Assembly: GCA_002713555.1 (NCBI GenBank)
Contig: PATG01000123.1
Span: 1 to 11,638, forward strand
DNA: 11,638 nt
DNA from: Planctomycetaceae bacterium
Lineage (GTDB): Bacteria > Planctomycetota > Planctomycetia > Pirellulales > Lacipirellulaceae
Reading direction: 5' to 3'
Position numbers and translations under genes: made by a program. Positions 1 to 5,897 of the stretch are shown here, piece by piece. The notes under the pieces were generated by a model. It made no database searches, had not been told where the DNA came from, and saw nothing but the letters and a program-made list of their open reading frames with translations. Within the stretch, counting starts at the first letter, position 1; the number at the start of each line of letters is the position of its first letter.

Positions 1-38
1 GTCGCTATTTTGGCATCTCATCCATGAGGTGCACCCGA

Positions 39-67
39 GCTGCTGACTTTTTCAGCAAGGTGCTAAA
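39..67 (+). repeat. Interspersed hairpin repeat, copy 1
   Basis: The 19-base core GCTGCTGACTTTTTCAGCA (39-57) occurs again, identical, at 2797-2815. In both copies ten further bases follow that match at seven positions and end in GCTAAA. Within the core, TGCTGA (41-46) and TCAGCA (52-57) are perfect complements around a CTTTT loop, so the element makes a small stem-loop. Both copies lie between genes and in the same orientation. It looks like a member of a short dispersed intergenic repeat family; its function is unknown. Confidence 0.65.
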
Positions 68-105
68 GGGCGATTCTCTCGAGAGCGCTGCTCTTAGCAC
101 TTTTT
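60..105 (+). terminator. Rho-independent terminator of an upstream gene
   Basis: GTGCTAA (60-66) pairs perfectly with TTAGCAC (94-100), which is followed at once by five T residues (101-105). Inside this arm, GCG (70-72) pairs with CGC (86-88), and the palindrome CTCTCGAGAG (76-85) closes the tip, giving a long interrupted stem. The shape and T tract fit an intrinsic terminator on the plus strand, which would serve a gene off the left edge. Its 5' arm overlaps the end of the neighbouring hairpin repeat. Confidence 0.6.
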
Positions 106-377
106 AGGGATTGTCCCCAAAAGCCGTGTGCTGGCAAGAAGTCTCATTCCCAGGCAGACTCTCTGCTGGGAACTTCTTTTCCGTGCCTCTTGCTGACAAG
201 ACCGGATCGTACCAAAGCAAAAGAGACCTCCGTACAGACAGCTTTTTTTCGCGGATTCTTGCCAACAATCTGTACCCCTGAGCGTATAACGCTATAAATG
301 ATTGCTCTGAAGTGCTTGCGCATTTCCCAAATTCCGTCTCACCTATGGCAAGACTCATGCAGTCGTACTCATTGAAG

Positions 378-432
378 AATCCCCCTTTTGGGAATCCCCC
401 TTTTGGGAATCCCCCTTTTGGGAATCCCCCCC
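378..432. repeat. 15-bp tandem repeat, 3.6 copies, before a start codon
   Basis: The unit AATCCCCCTTTTGGG occurs at 378-392, 393-407 and 408-422 without a mismatch. A partial fourth copy (423-432) drifts into a C run that ends two bases before the ATG at 434. Each unit contains C and G runs that could pair within or between units. The array fills the place where a Shine-Dalgarno sequence and the 5' leader of the downstream gene would be. Perfect identity suggests recent expansion by slippage. Confidence 0.9.
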
Positions 433-433
433 T

Positions 434-2194
434 ATGGAGAAAAGAAACGTGGACATTTTAACAGCCCTTCACGCGCAGATCTTGCGGCCCTTATCACTTG
501 TCACCCGAAGAATCCTGATAGCAGGGGCTGCTCTCGTAGCGGTCACGGCCACAGTCAACTCTTGGGCCCCTAAAGCCCAGGCACAATCGTCTGATGAGCC
601 TAAGCCTGTTGCCATTGTGGCAATCAACAGTATTGACAACTTTTTGGAAGACGCAGACTTCGTAGGTAGTCTGGGCGGAATACCTGACGTAGCAGAGAAG
701 GCCAAACCACAAATTGCTGCCTTCACGCAGGGTTTGGATACCTCGAAGCCCATGGGATTGGTAGTCAACATGGGAGCCATGGGGCCTGGGGGCGCGATCT
801 GTCTTCCAGCTATCGATTTAAAACAAATGCTTGCCATTTATGCCGTATTTGGTGTAACCGTTGAAGAGCAAGCCGATGGTGGACTCGAAATTTCGGCCCA
901 AGGTCAGACCGTTTATGCACGACAGGCTGACGGGTGGGCATTTATTTCGATGGTGCCCGAAATGCTGAAGAACTTGCCAAAAGATCCCGGCAAAATCATT
1001 GGCGAATTAACGAAAGATTACGACATCGGTGTTCAATTGAACGTCCAAAATATCCCCTCCCAAATCCGTGAGATGGCAATCACACAATTTAAGGTGGGCA
1101 TGGATGCGGGCATGCAGCCAAAAGCGGGCGAATCGGACCAACAGTTTGAAACGCGTAAGGAAATTGCCGATGCTCAGTTCGCCCAGTTAGAGCGACTGGT
1201 TAACGAACTGGACGAGGTAACCGTTGGCTTGGCTCTTGATGGCAAACAACAACGGGCCTACATCGATATTATTTATGAAGCGGTCGCAGGTACCAAGCTC
1301 GCCGAGCAAGTCGCCCGCAATAGCGACCCCAAGACAAATTTTGCCGGTTTCTTTCAGCCTGACGCAGCAATGATGTTGTCGTTTGCCTCCCAGGCGAGCG
1401 AATCAGACATTGCCCAGATCGATCAAATGCTAGCCGCTGTACGCAACCAAGTCAGCACGGCCATTGATGAAGAAGCTGAAAATTCCAGTGACAAAGAACG
1501 AGAAACAATGAAGAGTGTCATCAATGATTTTTTAGATGCCTTTGTGTCCACGGTCAAAGAGGGCGTGATGGACGGTGGTGCCGTCCTTACGCTGAGCCCA
1601 AGTTCTGCCACATTTGTTGCGGGCGGTCTGATCGGCGATCCGAGTAAAGTGGAATCGGGTTTCAAAAAACTTACCGAATTAGCCAAAGAGGAAGATCCGA
1701 AGTTCTCCGGGGTGAATTGGAACGCCGATAGCCATAAGGACGTAAAATTTCATACCATAAATCTCCCCCTCCCCCCCGAAGAAAAAGGACCGCGTCAGCT
1801 TTTTGGAGAGTCGTTAGAAGTTGCCGTTGGCATTGGTGACAAATCGGCATTTCTTGCTCTTGGTCGAGACTGTTTGTCAGCCGTCAAGGGTGTGATCGAC
1901 ACGTCCGCTGAGAACCAGGGCAAGTCCGTAGCACCAATGGAAATGACCGTTGCTATCCAACAAATAATCGAAGTAGCAGCCTCTCTTGCGGATGAAAAAG
2001 ATCAGGAAAATTTGCAGATGGTTGCTACCATGTTGGAGGAGAACGTTGAGGGACGTGACCATGTACGGATTGTTGTCCAGCCCATCCCCAACGGAGCACG
2101 CACTCGCATCGAAGCAGAGGAAGGAGTACTGCGAGCAATTGGTATGGCTGTCATGCAGGCACAAATGCAAGCAGCCGGAGCCGGTGAGTATTAA
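434..2194 (+). CDS. Secreted protein of unknown function (586 aa)
   Basis: I do not recognise this family. The N-terminus reads as a long Sec signal peptide: a basic stretch ending in VTRR (23-26), a hydrophobic core of about 27-45, and an APKAQA cleavage site near residue 50, so the mature protein should be exported. The mature part is acidic to neutral with alternating hydrophobic strands and helices. It has a Gly/Met-rich stretch near 108-122 and a segment with the pattern YARQADGWAFIS (161-172), a style seen in large planctomycete secreted paralogue families. No catalytic motif, lipobox, sortase signal or membrane anchor is visible. The ATG at 434 is the first start codon after the upstream in-frame stop at 308; no Shine-Dalgarno precedes it, only a C-rich tandem repeat. 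The next gene begins 21 bases after the stop, so the two are probably co-transcribed. The coding call is firm; the function is open. Confidence 0.85.
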   Translation: MEKRNVDILTALHAQILRPLSLVTRRILIAGAALVAVTATVNSWAPKAQAQSSDEPKPVAIVAINSIDNFLEDADFVGSLGGIPDVAEKAKPQIAAFTQGLDTSKPMGLVVNMGAMGPGGAICLPAIDLKQMLAIYAVFGVTVEEQADGGLEISAQGQTVYARQADGWAFISMVPEMLKNLPKDPGKIIGELTKDYDIGVQLNVQNIPSQIREMAITQFKVGMDAGMQPKAGESDQQFETRKEIADAQFAQLERLVNELDEVTVGLALDGKQQRAYIDIIYEAVAGTKLAEQVARNSDPKTNFAGFFQPDAAMMLSFASQASESDIAQIDQMLAAVRNQVSTAIDEEAENSSDKERETMKSVINDFLDAFVSTVKEGVMDGGAVLTLSPSSATFVAGGLIGDPSKVESGFKKLTELAKEEDPKFSGVNWNADSHKDVKFHTINLPLPPEEKGPRQLFGESLEVAVGIGDKSAFLALGRDCLSAVKGVIDTSAENQGKSVAPMEMTVAIQQIIEVAASLADEKDQENLQMVATMLEENVEGRDHVRIVVQPIPNGARTRIEAEEGVLRAIGMAVMQAQMQAAGAGEY

Positions 2195-2215
2195 CGACAG
2201 TTCTTCGAAGTCAAA

Positions 2216-2734
2216 ATGAGTAAAACCTCACTTGTCCTCACCGTACTAGGCCAAGACCGCCCCGGTTTGGTCGATGCGATTGCCCGCGTTGTGACGGAAC
2301 ACGGCGGCAATTGGGTCGAAAGTCGAATGGCCCACCTGGCAGGCCAATTTGCGGGTATTCTGCGTGTGGAGGTAAACTCGAATGACGCCACGGCGCTAAC
2401 GCAGGCTCTCAACGAACTCACGAAAGGTGGTCTGGAATCAGTCGTTCATACCGACGTTCAGGACGCTCCCCCTCAAGAAAACCCGCTGGTAAAACTATCG
2501 CTCCTTGGGCAGGATCGTACAGGCATCATCCGTGAGATCAGCCACGTGCTGGCCTCACACGGAGTCAACGTCGAAGAATTAAACACAGAGCGTAAAAGGG
2601 CTCCCAACTCCGGTCAGAAGTTATTCCAAGTCGAAGCCCAGCTGCGGCTGCCACAGGGCTTCTCCATCGATTCTCTGCATGCTGCCCTTGAACAAGTAGC
2701 AGCTGATATGATGGTAGATATTAGCTTGGAGTAA
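2216..2734 (+). CDS. Double ACT-domain protein, GcvR-like
   Basis: The 172-residue product consists of two ACT domains, about 4-78 and 92-170, each opening with the characteristic glycine/aspartate turn: GQDRPGLV at 12-19 and GQDRTGII at 98-105. ACT domains bind small ligands, usually amino acids. This tandem, with no DNA-binding or catalytic domain, is the layout of GcvR, which in enterobacteria senses glycine and represses the glycine cleavage operon through GcvA. No gcv gene or GcvA is in the window, so the regulatory target here is unknown and I give no symbol. The protein is cytosolic by composition. The gene follows the secreted-protein gene by 21 bases with no clear Shine-Dalgarno, which suggests an operon. 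A terminator-like hairpin follows at 2754-2778. Family assignment is secure, the exact role is not. Confidence 0.85.
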   Translation: MSKTSLVLTVLGQDRPGLVDAIARVVTEHGGNWVESRMAHLAGQFAGILRVEVNSNDATALTQALNELTKGGLESVVHTDVQDAPPQENPLVKLSLLGQDRTGIIREISHVLASHGVNVEELNTERKRAPNSGQKLFQVEAQLRLPQGFSIDSLHAALEQVAADMMVDISLE

Positions 2735-2753
2735 TATGCTCGAACGGGTTTCT

Positions 2754-2778
2754 GAAAAACACCATCCGGGTATTTTTC
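2754..2778 (+). terminator. Possible terminator after ACT-domain gene
   Basis: About 20 bases after the stop, GAAAAA (2754-2759) pairs with TTTTTC (2773-2778) and ACC (2761-2763) pairs with GGT (2769-2771) around a five-base loop, with one C/A mismatch between the two helices. The 3' arm is itself a T tract. The stem is AT-rich and therefore weak, so this is a tentative intrinsic terminator. Confidence 0.35.
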
Positions 2779-2796
2779 ACTTCTCATGGCTGGCAG

Positions 2797-2825
2797 GCTG
2801 CTGACTTTTTCAGCAACCGGCTAAA
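2797..2825 (+). repeat. Interspersed hairpin repeat, copy 2
   Basis: The 19-base core at 2797-2815 is identical to 39-57, and the next ten bases differ from copy 1 at three positions. The TGCTGA/TCAGCA stem and CTTTT loop are kept. As in copy 1, a second pairing begins in the flank: CGGCT (2818-2822) with AGCCG (2852-2856), although its sequence and length differ. The element lies between the ACT-domain gene and the ferredoxin gene. Confidence 0.65.
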
Positions 2826-2867
2826 TATAGGCTCAGCCATGCTTGGCCGACAGCCGATTATAAGGTA

Positions 2868-2891
2868 AGATTGTGATAGATTTCACAATCT
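2868..2891. promoter_or_regulatory. CRP/FNR-type palindrome upstream of ferredoxin
   Basis: AGATTGTGA (2868-2876) and TCACAATCT (2883-2891) form a perfect 9-bp inverted repeat around a six-base spacer. The inner half-sites are TGTGA-N6-TCACA, the spacing and consensus known for CRP-family dimer operators. The centre lies about 76 bases before the ferredoxin ATG. A TATAAG at 2859-2864 just upstream would place a start site inside the palindrome, which would suit repression; a promoter further down would suit activation. It could instead act as an RNA hairpin, but the trailing T run is only three bases. Confidence 0.5.
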
Positions 2892-2955
2892 TTGCCGCCG
2901 CCAAAGCGCGGCTCGTTTTCACCCGACAGCACACGACATTGGGCGATTAACCATT

Positions 2956-3351
2956 ATGGCCAAAAAAGGTCCTCGTAAAAAAGTGCCGAAGGAGTTGGCA
3001 ATCATCAATGCCGACAATTGCACCGGCTGCGAGTCTTGTCTGGAGGTCTGTCCCGTAGACTGCATCTTCATGAACAAGATTGACCGTGGGGTGGTGAAGG
3101 GGACACAACAATGGTGCGAAATCGATATTGAACGCTGTGTGGGCTGCGAGGTATGTGTGCATATCCCAGGCAAGAAGTCGAATCCTTACGAACTTTTAGT
3201 CTGCCCCTGGGACGCGATCGAAATGGTACCCACCGAAAACGCGGCAGTTGTCATGGCCCAAATTGGCGGCCCTCCGGAATACATTGCCGAAAATTGGGAC
3301 CGCCTAGTCGGCACGGCACAAAATCTGGCTGAGCTGCGCGCGGCCACTTGA
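2956..3351 (+). CDS. 4Fe-4S dicluster ferredoxin (131 aa)
   Basis: This is a small soluble electron carrier. A lysine-rich N-terminus is followed by a canonical cluster motif C22-x2-C25-x2-C28-x3-C32-P. The second motif is C61-x2-C64-x2-C67, but its closing Cys-Pro (C83-P84) comes 15 residues later instead of the usual three, because a loop with PGKKSNPYELL is inserted. Two more cysteines, C36 and C54, lie between the motifs. In bacterial ferredoxins of this fold the fourth cysteine of each motif binds the other cluster, so two 4Fe-4S clusters are expected. A tail of about 45 residues follows. The redox partner is unknown and no oxidoreductase is adjacent. No Shine-Dalgarno is visible. The gene stands alone, with a CRP/FNR-like palindrome upstream and a convergent gene downstream. 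Confidence 0.9.
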   Translation: MAKKGPRKKVPKELAIINADNCTGCESCLEVCPVDCIFMNKIDRGVVKGTQQWCEIDIERCVGCEVCVHIPGKKSNPYELLVCPWDAIEMVPTENAAVVMAQIGGPPEYIAENWDRLVGTAQNLAELRAAT

Positions 3352-3367
3352 ACACCCGGCTATTTAC

Positions 3368-3427
3368 GCTGGCAGTCGTATTTGTGCCCTGGCGCCCGTC
3401 TTTGTGTACTGACACCCATCCTTGTGC
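3368..3427. repeat. Degenerate 20-bp tandem repeat, three units
   Basis: Three consecutive 20-base units (3368-3387, 3388-3407, 3408-3427) share the pattern CTGrC at their start and TTGTG near their end, for example CCTGGCGCCCGTCTTTGTGT for the middle one. A much weaker fourth unit may begin at 3428. The array lies between the ferredoxin stop codon and the end of the convergent gene. No function is evident. Confidence 0.6.
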
Positions 3428-3480
3428 GCTAGCATTTTATCGGTGGGCCAAAGCCACGGGGCCAATAGAAATACTGCCGA

Positions 3481-4317
3481 CTACTCAATCTCTTTGAGCA
3501 CTTGTTGCATGTACTCTAAGCTTTGTCGTGCTATGACTTCCGGACTCGGTTCGTACTTGAAGACTTCAACGGATACCCAGCCGTCATAGCGAGTCTTACG
3601 AAGGGCCTCCAGGATTGGCCCATATGGCTCCTCACCCATGCCGGGACCAAGCAGGTTGGGATCGTTGGCATGAAAATGAACCGTCCAATCACGGCTGGCA
3701 CGGATAATATCTGCGACGGGTGTACTTTCGCTAGACATTGCTTTGACATCGAGGTGCAATTTGCATTGCGTTGAATCAACCATCTTCGCTAAGTTGATTG
3801 CAGATTGAGCGGTCAGCAGAAAATCTCCCTCGGAAGGGCCCAGTGGCTCTAGAGCAATCACAACATCCAAATCTGCACACACGGACATGACCGCACTTAG
3901 CACCTCTGCTGCGTACTGCTCTGCTTCGCCATAAGTCACATTGGGTAGTAAGTTGCGCTGGTAGGGCGACCCGAGAACCATGATCTGCCCCCCCAAATCG
4001 GAACATAGCTGAGCGAGTTGCTTGAGGTATTCAGCTGTGGCTTCCCGAACCATCTTGTCAGGACTCGTCAAGTAATACGCTTCCGTCTTGGCCAGGAGCC
4101 AGTGCAGACCTACTACTTCGAGACCCGCATTTGCCGCTTGCTGTCTGATCTCCGTTCGTTGTTCTGCTGAAATATCACGCACATCGCATAGGTCCTTTCC
4201 AGGCACGAGCGTGAACGGGGCAATCTCAATACCTCGATAGCCTATCTCACGAGCCAGGGCCCAGGCCTGTTCAAATGGCTGATCTCCAAATGTTTCGTTG
4301 CAAATTGCGAATTTCAT
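3481..4317 (-). CDS. Sugar phosphate isomerase/epimerase family protein
   Basis: The 278-residue product is a xylose-isomerase-like TIM barrel (AP endonuclease family 2 fold). Expected metal ligands are in place on successive strands: E157 in ALEPLG, D190 in HLDVKAM, H216 in HFHAND, and E251 in VSVEVF near the end. Length is normal for single-domain members. Enzymes of this family isomerise or epimerise sugars and related compounds such as inosose, hydroxypyruvate and tagatose; the sequence alone does not give the substrate. The start MKFAICNETF is typical of the family's first strand, and a weak GGGTG lies shortly upstream. The gene is alone: no Gfo/Idh/MocA dehydrogenase, kinase or transporter is adjacent to suggest a pathway. 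It converges with the ferredoxin gene and diverges from the methyltransferase gene. Confidence 0.85.
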   Translation of the reverse strand: MKFAICNETFGDQPFEQAWALAREIGYRGIEIAPFTLVPGKDLCDVRDISAEQRTEIRQQAANAGLEVVGLHWLLAKTEAYYLTSPDKMVREATAEYLKQLAQLCSDLGGQIMVLGSPYQRNLLPNVTYGEAEQYAAEVLSAVMSVCADLDVVIALEPLGPSEGDFLLTAQSAINLAKMVDSTQCKLHLDVKAMSSESTPVADIIRASRDWTVHFHANDPNLLGPGMGEEPYGPILEALRKTRYDGWVSVEVFKYEPSPEVIARQSLEYMQQVLKEIE

Positions 4318-4615
4318 ACTGCACCCGTTTGCTATTCAGGAAGCCGTCAAAAAGTCGACTCTACAAAAAGAGAGACACTCTTTGGTAAATATCTTAACCA
4401 ACAACATTCGTGAAAAAATATTTTCTTAACTCCTAATTCTTTTGCGCCCATCCAGAAAACTAGCCTCCACAGTATTCGGCTGCATCCTGGTATACCTTGA
4501 CGCGATCCTCTAAAATCAATATCCATCGAACTCAAGTGAACAACCCAAGTGAATAGTCAACCACTCCACAAATTGGCCAAGCGCGGCCAGCAAACTCAAG
4601 CCAGCCGAATCTCAC
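4318..4615. other. Divergent intergenic region
   Basis: This spacer separates the start of the isomerase-like gene (minus) from the start of the methyltransferase gene (plus), so promoters for both should lie here, but I see no clear consensus boxes. The only structure noted is a small stem AAAGAG (4367-4372) with CTCTTT (4378-4383) around AGACA. A 62-codon minus-strand frame at 4347-4535 has no recognisable motif and is not called. Confidence 0.5.
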
Positions 4616-5542
4616 ATGCTCAAATCAGGGAAGATTCATCTTGGCGATTGTATCAAACTCATGCAAAAGATCGATGCGGACTCGGTCGATTTAGCATTTG
4701 CTGATCCGCCATTTAATATCGGATACGAATACGATCAGTACGACGACAAACAGGACGACCAAAAGTATCTCGACTGGTGCGAATCCTGGATGGCAGAGAT
4801 ACATCGCATCTTATCTCCGACTGGAACATTTTGGCTGGCCATTGGCGATGAATATGCTGCAGAATTAAAAGTAGCCGCACAACGAAAACTGGGATTTACG
4901 ACGCGAAGCTGGGTAATTTGGTATTACACCTTCGGAGTCAACTGTACAAAAAAATTTAGTCGCTCCCATGTCCATCTGTTTCACTTTGTCAAAGATGCCA
5001 AGAAGTTCACATTCAACGCGGACGATCCGGCCATTCGAGTCCCCTCTGCCAGGGCACTAGTTTACGGCGACCGGCGGGCCAACCCCAAGGGCCGTTTGCC
5101 GGACGACACCTGGATTTTGCGTCCGCAAGACTTTCAGTCCGACGCCTATGGCTTTACTCCCGAACAAGATACCTGGTTCTTCTCACGCGTGGCTGGCACC
5201 TTCAAGGAACGCCAAGGGTTTCACGGCTGCCAAATGCCAGAGCAGTTATTGGGACGTATTATCCGCACAAGCAGCAATCATGGCGATTTGGTATTCGATC
5301 CTTTCACAGGCAGCGGAACGACCCTGGCAGTGGCCAAGAAGCTGGGACGACCGTTTCTTGGCACGGAGCTCTCAGCAGAATACAAAAAGTACGCCACAGA
5401 ACGATTGAAGACAATCCGGGAGGGCGACAAACTTGATGGTCCCTCGGACCCCATAGCCAGCGCCCCGAGTACGAAGAACGGACGACGGCTTAAAACAAAT
5501 GAGGATAATACAACTGAGACACAGTCAGCGCTTTTGTTCTAG
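4616..5542 (+). CDS. Beta-class site-specific DNA methyltransferase (N6-adenine likely)
   Basis: The 308-residue protein belongs to the N6/N4 amino-methyltransferase family. Motif [11 protein letters not shown] (29-37), comes first and the AdoMet-binding motif [10 protein letters not shown] (228-236), comes near the C-terminus, the order that defines the beta class. The preceding [11 protein letters not shown] (206-216) is the usual helix before motif I. DPPF favours N6-methyladenine over N4-methylcytosine, which usually shows SPPY. The target-recognition segment should be the central 90-200 region; its specificity cannot be read by eye. The last 40 residues are polar and probably disordered. 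No restriction endonuclease, specificity subunit or Vsr gene is next to it, so it appears to be an orphan methyltransferase that could serve regulation, replication timing or protection. No Shine-Dalgarno is seen before the ATG. Confidence 0.9.
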   Translation: MLKSGKIHLGDCIKLMQKIDADSVDLAFADPPFNIGYEYDQYDDKQDDQKYLDWCESWMAEIHRILSPTGTFWLAIGDEYAAELKVAAQRKLGFTTRSWVIWYYTFGVNCTKKFSRSHVHLFHFVKDAKKFTFNADDPAIRVPSARALVYGDRRANPKGRLPDDTWILRPQDFQSDAYGFTPEQDTWFFSRVAGTFKERQGFHGCQMPEQLLGRIIRTSSNHGDLVFDPFTGSGTTLAVAKKLGRPFLGTELSAEYKKYATERLKTIREGDKLDGPSDPIASAPSTKNGRRLKTNEDNTTETQSALLF

Positions 5543-5897
5543 AGCTAGCCGCAATCGGGTGTTCCACCATAGCACATCTGTCCGTTGTTGGGATGCGGCT
5601 GCGGGATACATATAACGGGTAACCTGACCCGCATCTCGCATCTCGCATCTGAATTTGCTAGCAACTGAACACTTTATTGGAGATGAGCGGCGTGGAAAAC
5701 GCTGCGGCCTGACATGAACGCTTTTTCAAAACAATTGGGTGATAACCTGGAAGGGAGAATTTAAACCACAACCTTTAGGTTAAGCGAGAAGCACACAAAA
5801 GTGTTACTTTTATTTCTTCGTCAAAAAGAAATATTCGTCCTGCGAAAAACTGCTGCGTTCATACCTGAACCGTAGATAGCCTCTTCATTGACTGATT
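5543..5897. other. Convergent intergenic region, no gene
   Basis: This is the 3' flank of both the methyltransferase gene and the RlmN-like gene. It contains three exact copies of CGCATCT (5630-5650), a small CGGGT/ACCCG hairpin (5616-5631), a GC-rich stem-loop (5687-5705), and a weak AT-rich inverted repeat TATTTCTT/AAGAAATA (5811-5833). None is a textbook terminator. I see no open frame worth calling. Confidence 0.5.
5687..5705 (+). other. Stem-loop downstream of methyltransferase gene
   Basis: GCGGCGT (5687-5693) pairs with ACGCTGC (5699-5705) over seven positions with one G-U wobble, around the loop GGAAA. The first T run (TTTTT) comes over ten bases later, so it is not a standard terminator. 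It may stabilise the 3' end of a transcript, or it may be chance. Confidence 0.3.

Larger units (their letters stand above)
1..433. other. Gene-free leader region at left edge
   Basis: No convincing gene is present here. From left to right it holds a short hairpin repeat (39-67), an intrinsic terminator (60-105) that would close a plus-strand gene lying off the left edge, about 270 bases with nothing recognisable, and a 15-bp tandem repeat (378-432) touching the start of the secreted-protein gene. An 84-codon open frame on the minus strand (104-358) has no recognisable motif and is not called. Plus-strand frames open at the left edge all stop within about 107 bases, so at most a short tail of an upstream gene could be present. 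Confidence 0.6.

Noticed and set aside
104..358. 84-codon open frame on the minus strand in the left leader
   Set aside because: No recognisable domain, no Shine-Dalgarno, unordered composition, and it would run into the terminator of an upstream gene.
378..432. CRISPR or direct-repeat array
   Set aside because: The 15-bp units are contiguous without spacers, and no cas-like gene is present.
388..573. Short plus-strand frame reading through the 15-bp repeat as a GIPLL peptide repeat
   Set aside because: It lies in a different frame from the long secreted-protein gene, overlaps its signal peptide, and owes its openness to the repeat.
4347..4535. 62-codon minus-strand open frame in the divergent spacer
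   Set aside because: Short, without motifs, and located where promoters for both flanking genes are expected.
5811..5833. TATTTCTT/AAGAAATA inverted repeat as terminator of the RlmN-like gene
   Set aside because: An 8-bp stem almost wholly A/T with a 7-base loop is too weak, and no clean T tract follows on the minus strand.
4616..5897. Restriction-modification system around the methyltransferase
   Set aside because: No endonuclease-like frame lies on either side; the downstream spacer has no gene and the next gene is a radical SAM methyltransferase.
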